Shown here in pieces: positions 42,845-50,650 of a stretch of 64,000 bases of DNA. Made by a program: the position numbers and the translations under genes. The stretch comes from Caulobacteraceae bacterium. Lineage in GTDB: Bacteria > Pseudomonadota > Alphaproteobacteria > Caulobacterales > Caulobacteraceae. The notes beneath the pieces are model-generated. The model saw only the letters and a list, made by a program, of their open reading frames with translations. It was not told where the DNA came from and did not search any database. The stretch's first letter is position 1, and every line of letters starts with the position of its first letter. The stretch is from assembly GCA_031291645.1 (NCBI GenBank), contig JARLIQ010000058.1, positions 1 to 64,000 on the forward strand, read 5' to 3'.

Positions 42845-43723
42845 TCATCCCTCGTGCGCGAACGCCCAGTAGAGGGCCCGGGCGCGGCGGAACACGGGGC
42901 CGGCGCCCAGCTCGCGCGCCTCGATGCGGACCATCGGCGAGACCTTGGCGTAGTTGCCCGTCGAGAAGATCTCGTCAGCGTTGAGGAAGTCCTCATAAGC
43001 CAATGTTTTCTCGACGACTTCCACCCCGTTCGCGCGGAGCAATCCGATCACCCGCCGCCGCGTGATCCCGTCCAGGAACACCCCGTTCGGCGCGGGGGTG
43101 AACACCACCCCGTCCTTGACCATGAAGATGTTGGCGTTGGCCAGCTCGGCCACCGCGCCGAGCATGTCGCGCAGGATGCAGTTGTCGAAGCCGCGCCTCT
43201 GCGCCTCGATCAGGCCGCGGGTGTTGTTCGGATAGAGGCAGCTGGCCTTGGCGTCGACCGGCGCGGTCTCGATGGTCGGCCGACGGTAGGGCGAGAGGGT
43301 GATGGCGCTCCCCTTGGGCTGCGGCATCGGCGCCTCATAGATCGAAAGGCACCAGCGGGTGGTCTCCGGATCGAACCGCACCCCGCCGCCGATGCCCTGG
43401 TCGGCCCAGTACATCGGCCGGATATAGAGCTCGGCGTCCGCGTCGAACCGCTTCAGGCCCTCGCGCGCCAGGCCGATCCATTCCTCAGTGGAAACAACGG
43501 GTTTCAGGAGGAAGTTCTCAGCCGATCGGTTGACCCGCGCGCAGTGGGCCTCCAGGTCCGGCGTCACGCCCTCGAAGGCCCGGGCCCCGTCGAACACGGT
43601 CGAGCCCAGCCAGGCGGCCTGGGTGCGCGGCCCCATGATGGCGACGTTGCCCTCGTGCCAGTCGCCCTCGAAGAAGGTCCAGGTCCTGGACACGGGGGTG
43701 GCGGTCGAGACGACGGCGCTCAT
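42845..43723 (-). CDS. Class IV aminotransferase (branched-chain amino acid aminotransferase-like)
   Basis: The 292-residue fold-type IV PLP enzyme has the PLP lysine Lys159 in PVDAKASCLYPNNTRG, DNCILRD followed by VAELANANIFMVKDG, and FLDGITRRRVIGL. It resembles IlvE, but D-amino-acid transaminases and aminodeoxychorismate lyases share this fold and the exact donor is uncertain. It lies 24 bp from the glycosyltransferase-like gene (convergent) and downstream of the PhyH gene on the same strand (73 bp). Confidence 0.87.
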   Translation of the reverse strand: MSAVVSTATPVSRTWTFFEGDWHEGNVAIMGPRTQAAWLGSTVFDGARAFEGVTPDLEAHCARVNRSAENFLLKPVVSTEEWIGLAREGLKRFDADAELYIRPMYWADQGIGGGVRFDPETTRWCLSIYEAPMPQPKGSAITLSPYRRPTIETAPVDAKASCLYPNNTRGLIEAQRRGFDNCILRDMLGAVAELANANIFMVKDGVVFTPAPNGVFLDGITRRRVIGLLRANGVEVVEKTLAYEDFLNADEIFSTGNYAKVSPMVRIEARELGAGPVFRRARALYWAFAHEG

Positions 43724-43796
43724 GCGGGGATACTCCAGGGACGCTCTCAGCCCCCGCCGGCGTGCAAGCGCTGGGCCATCCTGGGCGCCGGGCCGG

Positions 43797-44651
43797 CTAG
43801 GGCGCGGGCCAGGCCCGCGGGAACAGCGGCCCGCCCATCGGCGCGCCGGGCTCCAGGCCCGGCGAGGGAACGTGGGCGCGCACGTGCGCGATGTCCATGA
43901 AGGTCCCCGGCCGCGGGTCGTAGCAGGCGTCGTCGCCGGTGTAGCGCAGGGCGAGCGCGCGGCGGCGCACGTCGGCCGTCCGGTTGCCGGCCGCGCCGTG
44001 CACCGTCAGGCCGAGGTGGACCAGCACATCCCCCGGCTCCAGCCGCCAGCTGATGAAGTCGTAGCGCCCGGGCTCGGCGTCGATGTCGGGCAGGGTCTCG
44101 TAGGGGCTGGCGGCGAAGGCGCCGGCGTTGGCGTCGTCGAAGGCCTTGGGCCGGAAGGTGCGGCCCCAGAGGTGCGAGCCCTTGATGTAGGTCACCACGC
44201 CGTTCTCGGGCGTCGCCGGGTCGAACGGGACCCAGATCGAGACGACCTGCCGGCCGGCCACCGGCCAGTAGGGGATGTCCTGGTGCCAGGGCGTCGGCTC
44301 GACCGACCCCGGCTCCTTCACGAACAGCTGGTCGTAGAACAGGTTGGCCCGCTGCGATCCCATCAGCGCCGCGGCCAGGCGGGGCAGGGGGGATTCGAGC
44401 GCGAAGGCGCGGAAGGCCGGGCTGTGCAGCCACAGGAAGAAGTCGGCGTAGAACCGGCCGGCCTTGCGGCCATACTCGGCGGCGGTGGGCGAGGCGCCGG
44501 CCAGCTCCGCCTCGATCGCCTCGCGCATGCGCTCGATCCAGCCGGCGGGCACGACGCCGCGGACGACGGCGGCGCCGTCGCGCTGGAGGGCTTCGGCGGC
44601 CTCGGCGACGGCGGCGGTCGGGGCGGTGGCGGGTGTGTTCAGGGTGTCCAT
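43797..44651 (-). CDS. Phytanoyl-CoA dioxygenase (PhyH) family protein
   Basis: The 284-residue Fe(II)/2-oxoglutarate-dependent oxygenase has metal ligands His123 and Asp125 in PWHQDIPYW and His218 in LTVHGAAGN; the 2-oxoglutarate Arg is in RRRALALRY. PhyH proteins hydroxylate acyl-CoAs, amino acids or natural products. The start at 44651 is the ATG after which the conserved region begins; an upstream ATG at 44705 adds 18 residues over the promoter region. It is divergent from an Lrp regulator and upstream of the aminotransferase. Confidence 0.88.
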   Translation of the reverse strand: MDTLNTPATAPTAAVAEAAEALQRDGAAVVRGVVPAGWIERMREAIEAELAGASPTAAEYGRKAGRFYADFFLWLHSPAFRAFALESPLPRLAAALMGSQRANLFYDQLFVKEPGSVEPTPWHQDIPYWPVAGRQVVSIWVPFDPATPENGVVTYIKGSHLWGRTFRPKAFDDANAGAFAASPYETLPDIDAEPGRYDFISWRLEPGDVLVHLGLTVHGAAGNRTADVRRRALALRYTGDDACYDPRPGTFMDIAHVRAHVPSPGLEPGAPMGGPLFPRAWPAP

Positions 44652-44727
44652 GGCCCCGAGCCTATCGTCGGTCGCGAGCGGAAATCGTGCGAACTGACGC
44701 GCCAACGCCGAGAAATCGGAATGAATC

Positions 44728-44751
44728 CTCTCAGGAATGGCTCTATGAGAG
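44728..44751. promoter_or_regulatory. Inverted repeat before the Lrp-family gene
   Basis: CTCTC and GAGAG arms with 14 bp between lie in the 130-bp divergent PhyH/Lrp region, 30 bp before the Lrp start. It is a possible autoregulatory Lrp/AsnC site, but the arms are short. Confidence 0.25.
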
Positions 44752-44781
44752 TTGCTTCGACTTTCTCAAGGAGCCCGTCCC

Positions 44782-45261
44782 ATGGCCAGGCGCGCCGCCG
44801 GTGACGACCTCGACCCCGCCGACCGCCGCATCCTGCGCGAGCTGCAGAAGGACGGCCGCATCAGCATCGCCGACCTGGCCGAGCGCGTCGGGCTGACGGC
44901 GACGCCCTGCTGGCGGCGGGTGCGGGACATGGAGCAGCGCGGGGTGATCCGCGGCTACGCCTGCCTGGTCGATCCGGCCGCGGCGGGCTTCGAGGTCGAG
45001 GCCCTGGTCCAGGTGACGCTGGAAAGGCACGCCGCCCTGGCGATCAACGAGTTCGTCGCCGAGCTGAAGGCGATCCCCAACGTGGTCGAATGCCTGTCCC
45101 TGACCGGCCCCTACGACGCCCAGCTGCGGGTGCTGGCGCCCTCGATCGCCGCCTTCGAGCAGCTTCTGATGAACCGGCTGATGAAGATCGCGGGCGTGGC
45201 CCACCTGAACTCGGCGATCGTGCTCAACCGGCTGGTCGACCGGGCCGAGCTGCCGGTCTGA
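44782..45261 (+). CDS. Lrp/AsnC-family transcriptional regulator
   Basis: The 159-residue protein has the Lrp HTH (LDPADRRILRELQKDGRISIADLAERVGLTATPCWRRVR) and the RAM/AsnC ligand domain (VEALVQVTLERH, VVECLSLTGPYDAQLRV). ATG 44782 follows CAAGGAG. These regulators usually sense amino acids. Being divergent from PhyH, it probably controls the PhyH-aminotransferase unit. It converges on the TetR gene. Confidence 0.93.
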   Translation: MARRAAGDDLDPADRRILRELQKDGRISIADLAERVGLTATPCWRRVRDMEQRGVIRGYACLVDPAAAGFEVEALVQVTLERHAALAINEFVAELKAIPNVVECLSLTGPYDAQLRVLAPSIAAFEQLLMNRLMKIAGVAHLNSAIVLNRLVDRAELPV

Positions 45262-45267
45262 CGCGCC

Positions 45268-46050
45268 TCACGCAGGCGGCAGGCGCAGCTCGCCGATGGC
45301 CCGGGCGGCGGGGCCCAGGCCGGCCGCGTCCGGCGCGCCGCCGTAGAGGGCGCGGTGCCACAGCACGGTCAGGAAGTCGGCGATCTCCTCGTCGCTGGGC
45401 GCGATCTTGCCGACCAGCGTCAGCAGGGCCGGATCGGGATAGACCACCAGCTTGCGGGCCATCTCGTCCATCATCGCGCCGAGCGAATAGGCGGTCAGCA
45501 GCGCCACCTCCTCGGACACCGAGCCGGGAAAGCGTCGTACGAACGACTGGGCGATGCGCTCGTACCACTGGCGGTTCACCCGGTGGGCCAGTTCGCGGAA
45601 GCCCGGCTCCTCGTCGCCCAGCTGGGTGATGCAGCGCGAGAGGCCGGCGTTGGCCCTGATCCCCTGCAGCCAGCGCAGGTTGGCGGCGCGAATCGATTCG
45701 AACGGGGTGCGCGCGCCCTCGCGCATGGCCAGCATGCCCATGCCCTGCTCGAGGTACTCCGACAGCACCTGCAGGGTGATGTCCGACTTGTTGGTGAAGT
45801 AGAGGTAGAAGGTCGCCAGGGCCACGCCGGCGGCCTCGCAGATGTCCGACACCCGCATGGCGTGATAGCCGACGTCGTCCAGCACCTGGATGGCGCCCAG
45901 CTTCAGCGCGTCCTTGGTGCGCGCGCCCTTGGTACGCTTCGGCGCATTGGCGATCTGGTGCTCCAGATAGTCGGCGTAGCGCAGGAAGCGCGAGGCGTCG
46001 CCCGCCTCGGCGGCGACAGGCGCGGTTTCAACGGGTTCGCGTTTGGCCAT
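45268..46050 (-). CDS. TetR-family transcriptional regulator
   Basis: The 260-residue protein has an N-terminal extension of ~40 residues, the TetR HTH (LKLGAIQVLDDVGYHAMRVSDICEAAGVALATFYLYFTNKSD) and a helical ligand domain. It is divergent from the MaoC gene; the 78-bp gap between them contains palindrome A (46080-46093). The same palindrome type recurs at four further promoters to the right, so this is the likely local repressor. The start at 46050 is the ATG right after the promoter region; the open frame upstream is fortuitous. Confidence 0.93.
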   Translation of the reverse strand: MAKREPVETAPVAAEAGDASRFLRYADYLEHQIANAPKRTKGARTKDALKLGAIQVLDDVGYHAMRVSDICEAAGVALATFYLYFTNKSDITLQVLSEYLEQGMGMLAMREGARTPFESIRAANLRWLQGIRANAGLSRCITQLGDEEPGFRELAHRVNRQWYERIAQSFVRRFPGSVSEEVALLTAYSLGAMMDEMARKLVVYPDPALLTLVGKIAPSDEEIADFLTVLWHRALYGGAPDAAGLGPAARAIGELRLPPA

Positions 46051-46079
46051 GGCGGGCCCAAGTCCTGTTTGACAAGAAC

Positions 46080-46093
46080 TGATGCTGATGTCA
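46080..46093. promoter_or_regulatory. TetR operator candidate, site A (TetR/MaoC divergent promoter)
   Basis: TGATGCTGATGTCA, with flanking C and G giving CTGA-N8-TCAG, sits 29 bp before the TetR start and 35 bp before the maoC start. TTGACA lies at 46069-46074 and TATATA at 46098. It is one of five related sites in this half of the window. Confidence 0.65.
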
Positions 46094-46128
46094 GTTTTAT
46101 ATAGTGAGTTCGATTTCAGGAGAAGATC

Positions 46129-46623
46129 ATGGCTGAAGGTTCCGCGCCAGCCGGCGTGGCGGAGGGGTTCGTTCCGGGGCAGGACATCGGTGTGTCCGCC
46201 TGGGTGACCATCGACCAGGCGCTGATCTCCAAGTTCGGCGAGGCGACCCTCGACGCCGACCCGATGCACGTCGATCCCGAGTGGGCCAAGACCAAGGGGC
46301 CGTTCGGCCACACGGTCGCGTTCGGCTTCCTGACCATGTCGCTCCTGACCAACCTGCTGCACGACGCCTCGCGCACCACCTGGGCGGTGAATCCGGGGCA
46401 GGAGGGCTACTACCTGAACTACGGCTTCGACCGGATGCGCCTGATCGCGCCGGTGCCGGTGGGCTCGCGCGTGCGCGGCCGGTTCAAGACGCTGGACCGC
46501 ACGGTGGACGAAAAAGGGCGCCACCTGGTCAAGATCGGCGTCGAGATCGAGATCGAAGGACACGACCGGCCCGCGCTGGTAGGGGAATGGCTCACCATCT
46601 GGGTTCCGCCGGGCGAGGCCTGA
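46129..46623 (+). CDS. MaoC-family dehydratase
   Basis: The 164-residue hot-dog-fold enzyme has the family's hydratase 2 motif region FGEATLDADPMHVDPEWAK (Asp and His of the catalytic pair), followed by GPFGHTVAFGFLTMSL. MaoC proteins hydrate enoyl-CoA thioesters. ATG 46129 follows AGGAGAA. It is the first gene of an operon with a GPH-type carrier and an acyl-CoA ligase, under the TetR-type palindrome, suggesting breakdown of an acyl chain. Confidence 0.9.
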   Translation: MAEGSAPAGVAEGFVPGQDIGVSAWVTIDQALISKFGEATLDADPMHVDPEWAKTKGPFGHTVAFGFLTMSLLTNLLHDASRTTWAVNPGQEGYYLNYGFDRMRLIAPVPVGSRVRGRFKTLDRTVDEKGRHLVKIGVEIEIEGHDRPALVGEWLTIWVPPGEA

Positions 46624-46643
46624 ATCCGAACGGGGGGCGGTCC

Positions 46644-47945
46644 ATGCGTCTGAGTAACCCGCGCCTGGCGGCCTATGCCCTTGGCGCTTTCGGCACCGGC
46701 GTGTTCTCGACCGTGCCGACGGTGCTTTTGCTCTACTTCTGCACCGAGACGCTGAAGATGCCGCCGGCCCTGGCCGGGTTGGCCGTCTTCCTGCCCAAGG
46801 TCTGGGCCCTGGTGTGGGACCCGACGGTGGGGGTCTGGTCGGACCGCACGCGCACGCCGATCGGCCGGCGCCGGCCCTTCCTGCTGGTGGGGGCGGTGCT
46901 GGTTTCGTCGGCCTTCCTGGCCCTGTTCGCCTGGCCCTATGCGACCGGCAAGGGCGCCTTCACGGCGGTCGCCCTGATCTATTTCGCCCTGGCCAACGCC
47001 TATTCGCTGTTCGCCGTGCCCTTCGTCTCGGTCCCGGCCGAGATCAGCCCGGATCCGGCCGAGCGCGAGCGGGTGACCGCCTGGCGGATCGGCTTCGCCA
47101 TGGTCGGCGTGCTGATCGGCGCGGGCCTGGCGCCGGTGCTGGTCCAGGCCGGCGGCGGCGGGCGCAAGGGCTATCTGTTCATGGCCATGATCGTCGCGGC
47201 GATCTGCGGCGCCGGCATGCTCTCGGCCTTCTTCGCCACGCCGTCGAGGACGGGCGTCGAGGAAACCCGGACCGCCAGCCTGCGCGAGGCCCTGCCGGCG
47301 CTGTTCGGCAACGCCCCGTTCCTCAAGCTGATCGCCGCCTATGTGCTCCAGCTCACCGGCATCGGCCTGGTCTCGGCCATCGCGCCCTACTGGATCGTCG
47401 ACGTCGCCGGGCGCAGCGAAGGGCAGGTGGGGCTGGCGCTGGGCTTCCTGCTGCTGGTGACCATCGCCTCGACGCCGCTCTGGGCGCTCTTGATGCGCAG
47501 GATCGGCGCGCGCACGACCATCGCCGCCTCGGCGCTGCTCTATGGCCTGGCCACGCTGCTGTTCCTGCTCCTGCCACCGCACCCGCCGACGGTGATGACC
47601 TATGCGGTCTACGCCCTGATCGGCATCCCGTTCGCCGGCATCCAGGTCGGTCCGTTCGCGCTCGCCGCGCACCTGATCCACGAGGCCTCGGCCACCAGCG
47701 GCGCGCGGCGCGAGGGCCTTTACACCGGCCTTTGGACCGCGGGCGAGAAGCTGGGCCTGGCGCTCGGTCCCGGCGTGGCCGGCTTCGGCCTGACCCTGGT
47801 GGGCTTCAGGTCCGGCGCGGCGGCGCAGGCGCCGCAGACCCTGCATGGGGTCAACCTCCTGATGGCGGCCGGCCCGACCGTCTTCCTCTGGCTCAGCCTG
47901 TTCCTGCTGACGGGCCGCAGGACGCCGACCCCGGTCCCCGCATGA
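46644..47945 (+). CDS. MFS transporter of the GPH (sugar/solute:cation symporter) type
   Basis: The 433-residue 12-helix carrier begins LAAYALGAFGTGVFSTVPTVLLLYF. It has the GPH/MFS_2 signatures VWDPTVGVWSDRTRTPIGRRRPFLL after helix 2 and SVPAEISPDPAERERVTAWR in the middle. GPH carriers move sugars, glycosides or peptides/acids with cations; the substrate is unknown here. It lies 20 bp after maoC and overlaps the ligase gene by 4 bp (ATGA), so all three form an operon. Confidence 0.88.
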   Translation: MRLSNPRLAAYALGAFGTGVFSTVPTVLLLYFCTETLKMPPALAGLAVFLPKVWALVWDPTVGVWSDRTRTPIGRRRPFLLVGAVLVSSAFLALFAWPYATGKGAFTAVALIYFALANAYSLFAVPFVSVPAEISPDPAERERVTAWRIGFAMVGVLIGAGLAPVLVQAGGGGRKGYLFMAMIVAAICGAGMLSAFFATPSRTGVEETRTASLREALPALFGNAPFLKLIAAYVLQLTGIGLVSAIAPYWIVDVAGRSEGQVGLALGFLLLVTIASTPLWALLMRRIGARTTIAASALLYGLATLLFLLLPPHPPTVMTYAVYALIGIPFAGIQVGPFALAAHLIHEASATSGARREGLYTGLWTAGEKLGLALGPGVAGFGLTLVGFRSGAAAQAPQTLHGVNLLMAAGPTVFLWLSLFLLTGRRTPTPVPA

Positions 47946-49528
47946 ACGCCCCCGGCGCCCTTCACGAGAACGTCCGCGACATCGTCCGTCGTGTCGCCCT
48001 GGCGCGGCCGGACGCCGAGGCCTGCGTGCTCGGCGACCAGCGCTGGTCCTACGCCGAGCTCGACCGGCGGATCGACGCCCTCGCCCGGGCGCTGGTCGCC
48101 GCCGGCGTCGGCCACGGCGACCGGGTCGCGACCCTCTCGACGCCGCATCCGGACTTCCTGGTCGCCTTCCTGGCCGCCGGCCAGATCGGCGCGATCTGGG
48201 TCGGCCTGAACCCGCGCTATCGCCCCGCCGAGCTCGGCTACGTGCTCGGCGACGCCGAGCCCAAGGTGCTGCTGGTCCGCACCCGGATCGAGGCGCGCGA
48301 CTATCGCGGGGACTTCGCGGCCCTGGCGGCGGACTGCCCAAGCCTCGTGGCGAGCGTCGTTTTGAACGGCGACCCGCTATTCGACGGCGCCCTGGCCTAC
48401 GACGCCTTCATCGCCGGCGGGGCGGGGGTCGACGACGCGGCGCTCGCCGCGGCCCAGGCGAAGGCCGGCGGGCGCCAGGCCTGCATGATCGTCTACACCT
48501 CCGGCTCGACCGGCGCGCCCAAGGGCGCGCTCTTGCACCACCAGGGGGTCTGCGACTTCTGCCGGGCCCAGGACCGGCTCTGGCCGGTCTCGCCGCAGCG
48601 GGTGCTCAACTACTTTCCGATCAACCACATCGGCAGCGTGATCGACATCACCCTGCCGACGCTGGAGGCCGGCGGGGCGGTGGTCTTTCTCGAGCAGTTC
48701 GATCCGGCGATCGCCATGCGCCTGACCGCCGACGAGGGCCTGACCCTGTGGGGCAGCGTGCCGAGCGTGCTGCAGATGCAGCTCGGCCTGCCGGACTTCG
48801 CCGACTACGACCTGTCCGCCGTCCAGCTGATCCTGTGGGAGGGCGCCGCGGTCCCGGCCGAGATGCTGGACCGGCTGCTGGCGCTCGGCCCGCCGCTCGC
48901 CACCAACTACGGCATGACCGAGACCACCAGCGCCATGATCGCCGTGGCCCCGACCCGCGACCGGGACATCCTGGCCAACACCGTCGGCCTGCCGTTCGAC
49001 GGGGTCGAGATCCGCCTGGCCAAGGCCGACGGGACCGACGCGGCGGACGGCGAGGAGGGCGAGGTCTGGGCCCGCTCCGGCTACAACATGCTGGGCTACT
49101 GGCGCCGGCCAGAGGCGACGGCCGAGGCCATCACCCCGGACGGCTGGCTGCGCACGGGCGACACCGCCATCCGCCGCGCCGACGGCCGCTACCGCATCGT
49201 CGGGCGGATCAAGGAGATGTACAAATCCGGCGGCTACAACGTCTATCCGCGCGAGGTGGAGGACGTGCTGGAGGCCCATCCCGCCGTCTCCCTGGCCGCG
49301 GTGGTGCCGATCAAGGACCCGCTCTGGGCCGAGGTCGGCGTCGCCTACGTCATCGCCGCGTCGGACGCGACGGTGGAGTCGCTGGAGGCCCACTGCCGCG
49401 AGCGGCTGGCCAACTACAAGATACCCAAGCGCTTCGTCCTCAGGCGCGAGCTGCCCCTCCTGCCGATCGGCAAGGTGGACAAGATCGCGCTGAAGACGCT
49501 GGCGCGGGAGACGTTCGAGGCGGGGTAG
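47942..49528 (+). CDS. Acyl-CoA ligase (ANL superfamily)
   Basis: The 528-residue AMP-dependent CoA ligase has MIVYTSGSTGAPKGALLHH as the P-loop, NYGMTETTS as motif A5, GWLRTGDTAIRRADGRYRIVGRIKEMYKSGGYNVYPRE at the hinge and LPIGKVDK with the catalytic Lys. It activates a carboxylic acid to its CoA ester, fitting the MaoC hydratase encoded in the same operon. ATG 47942 overlaps the carrier's stop. Confidence 0.9.
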   Translation: MNAPGALHENVRDIVRRVALARPDAEACVLGDQRWSYAELDRRIDALARALVAAGVGHGDRVATLSTPHPDFLVAFLAAGQIGAIWVGLNPRYRPAELGYVLGDAEPKVLLVRTRIEARDYRGDFAALAADCPSLVASVVLNGDPLFDGALAYDAFIAGGAGVDDAALAAAQAKAGGRQACMIVYTSGSTGAPKGALLHHQGVCDFCRAQDRLWPVSPQRVLNYFPINHIGSVIDITLPTLEAGGAVVFLEQFDPAIAMRLTADEGLTLWGSVPSVLQMQLGLPDFADYDLSAVQLILWEGAAVPAEMLDRLLALGPPLATNYGMTETTSAMIAVAPTRDRDILANTVGLPFDGVEIRLAKADGTDAADGEEGEVWARSGYNMLGYWRRPEATAEAITPDGWLRTGDTAIRRADGRYRIVGRIKEMYKSGGYNVYPREVEDVLEAHPAVSLAAVVPIKDPLWAEVGVAYVIAASDATVESLEAHCRERLANYKIPKRFVLRRELPLLPIGKVDKIALKTLARETFEAG

Positions 49529-49545
49529 GGGGCGTCGCCGCCGCC

Positions 49546-50529
49546 CTAGAAGTCCACCACCGCGCCCGCGTCCTCCGCCTCGGCCGCCTCATAGGCGGCG
49601 AAAGCGGCGGTGAGGTCCTCCGAGACCATGCCGAGCGACTTGAAGAGAGTGATGTCCTGCGCGCTCCGCCGGCCCTCGACCCTGCCCAGGATCACCTCGC
49701 CGACCTCGCCGACCAGGAACTGCTCGGCCGTGTGGCCCGCGGCGATGGCCCGGCGGATGTCGCCGCCCAGCGCGAGGGCGCTGTCCTTGAAGTCGGCGTA
49801 GACGCGCGCGCCGGTGATGGTCTCGACGTCGACCTCGGCGGTGGTCGGGACCGACGAGCCGACCACGTTCAGGTGCAGGCCCGCCCGCAGCCAGCCGCCG
49901 CGGAAATAGGGTTCCGGCGCGGCGGTGGTCGTGCAGATCACCTCGCACTCGGCGGGCAGGGCGGCCGGATCGCTCCGCGTCTCGATCCGAAGGCCGGTGT
50001 GCGCGGCCTGCTCGCGCGCGAAGGCCTCGGCCCGGGCCGGGTGGCGGCCCCAGACCAGCACCCGTTCGATCGGCCGCACCCGGCGCACCGCCTCGATGTG
50101 GGTCTCGGCCTGCTCGCCATAGCCGAAGACGCCGAGCGTGCGGGCGTCCGGGTTGGCCAGGACGTCGGTCGCCACCGCGCTGGCCGCGCCGGTGCGGATC
50201 GCCGTCACCTCGCGCCCGTCGACCACCGCCAAGAGCGCGCCGTTCTGCGGATCGAACAGCAGGATCGCCCCCTGGTGCGTGCCCACCCCCGTGCCGAAGT
50301 TGCCGGGGAAGACGCTCAGCACCTTGATCCCCAGCCGCGCCGGTTCGGCGATGGCGCCGGGCATCATGCCCAGGATGCCGCGCCCGCCCGGGACGTCCAT
50401 CTTGGAGCGAATCGGCTGGGTCGCCTCGCCGGCCGACGTCAGGGTCATGGCGTCCCGCGCGGCGGCGATGCAGCGGTCCATCGGCAGCAGGCGGCGGACG
50501 TCGGCCGCGCTCAGTATCCTCAGTTTCAT
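49546..50529 (-). CDS. Ornithine cyclodeaminase / mu-crystallin family protein
   Basis: The 327-residue NAD(P)-binding enzyme has an N-terminal substrate domain (RILSAADVRRLLPMDRCIAA, IRSKMDVPGGRGILGMM) and a Rossmann domain (TLGVFGYGEQAETHIEAVRRV). Members are ornithine or lysine cyclodeaminases, alanine dehydrogenases or ketimine reductases. The start at 50529 follows GAGGAGCAAGGG; the upstream in-frame ATGs run into the promoter. It is divergent from the TonB receptor with operator site E between them. It would process an amino acid released from the imported compound. Confidence 0.87.
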   Translation of the reverse strand: MKLRILSAADVRRLLPMDRCIAAARDAMTLTSAGEATQPIRSKMDVPGGRGILGMMPGAIAEPARLGIKVLSVFPGNFGTGVGTHQGAILLFDPQNGALLAVVDGREVTAIRTGAASAVATDVLANPDARTLGVFGYGEQAETHIEAVRRVRPIERVLVWGRHPARAEAFAREQAAHTGLRIETRSDPAALPAECEVICTTTAAPEPYFRGGWLRAGLHLNVVGSSVPTTAEVDVETITGARVYADFKDSALALGGDIRRAIAAGHTAEQFLVGEVGEVILGRVEGRRSAQDITLFKSLGMVSEDLTAAFAAYEAAEAEDAGAVVDF

Positions 50530-50612
50530 CCCTTGCTCCTCAACGCCTTGCGGGTCTGCCGCGCTCAGTAAGCGACGATTCGACGACAGTCGATCTTGGC
50601 CATTTATGAAAG

Positions 50613-50626
50613 TGATGTTATATCCA
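50613..50626. promoter_or_regulatory. TetR operator candidate, site E (OCD / TonB receptor divergent promoter)
   Basis: TGATGTTATATCCA matches the left half of the palindrome fully and the right half with one or two changes. TAAATA follows at once (50627-50632), in the same register as the -10 of site D. It is the weakest of the five sites. Confidence 0.45.
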
Positions 50627-50650
50627 TAAATAGGTAGTGGGGATACCATC

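Noticed and set aside
46654..46659. GTAACC hexamer as a further SigF promoter
   Set aside because: It lies inside the start of the GPH carrier gene and has no CGAA at 16 bp.
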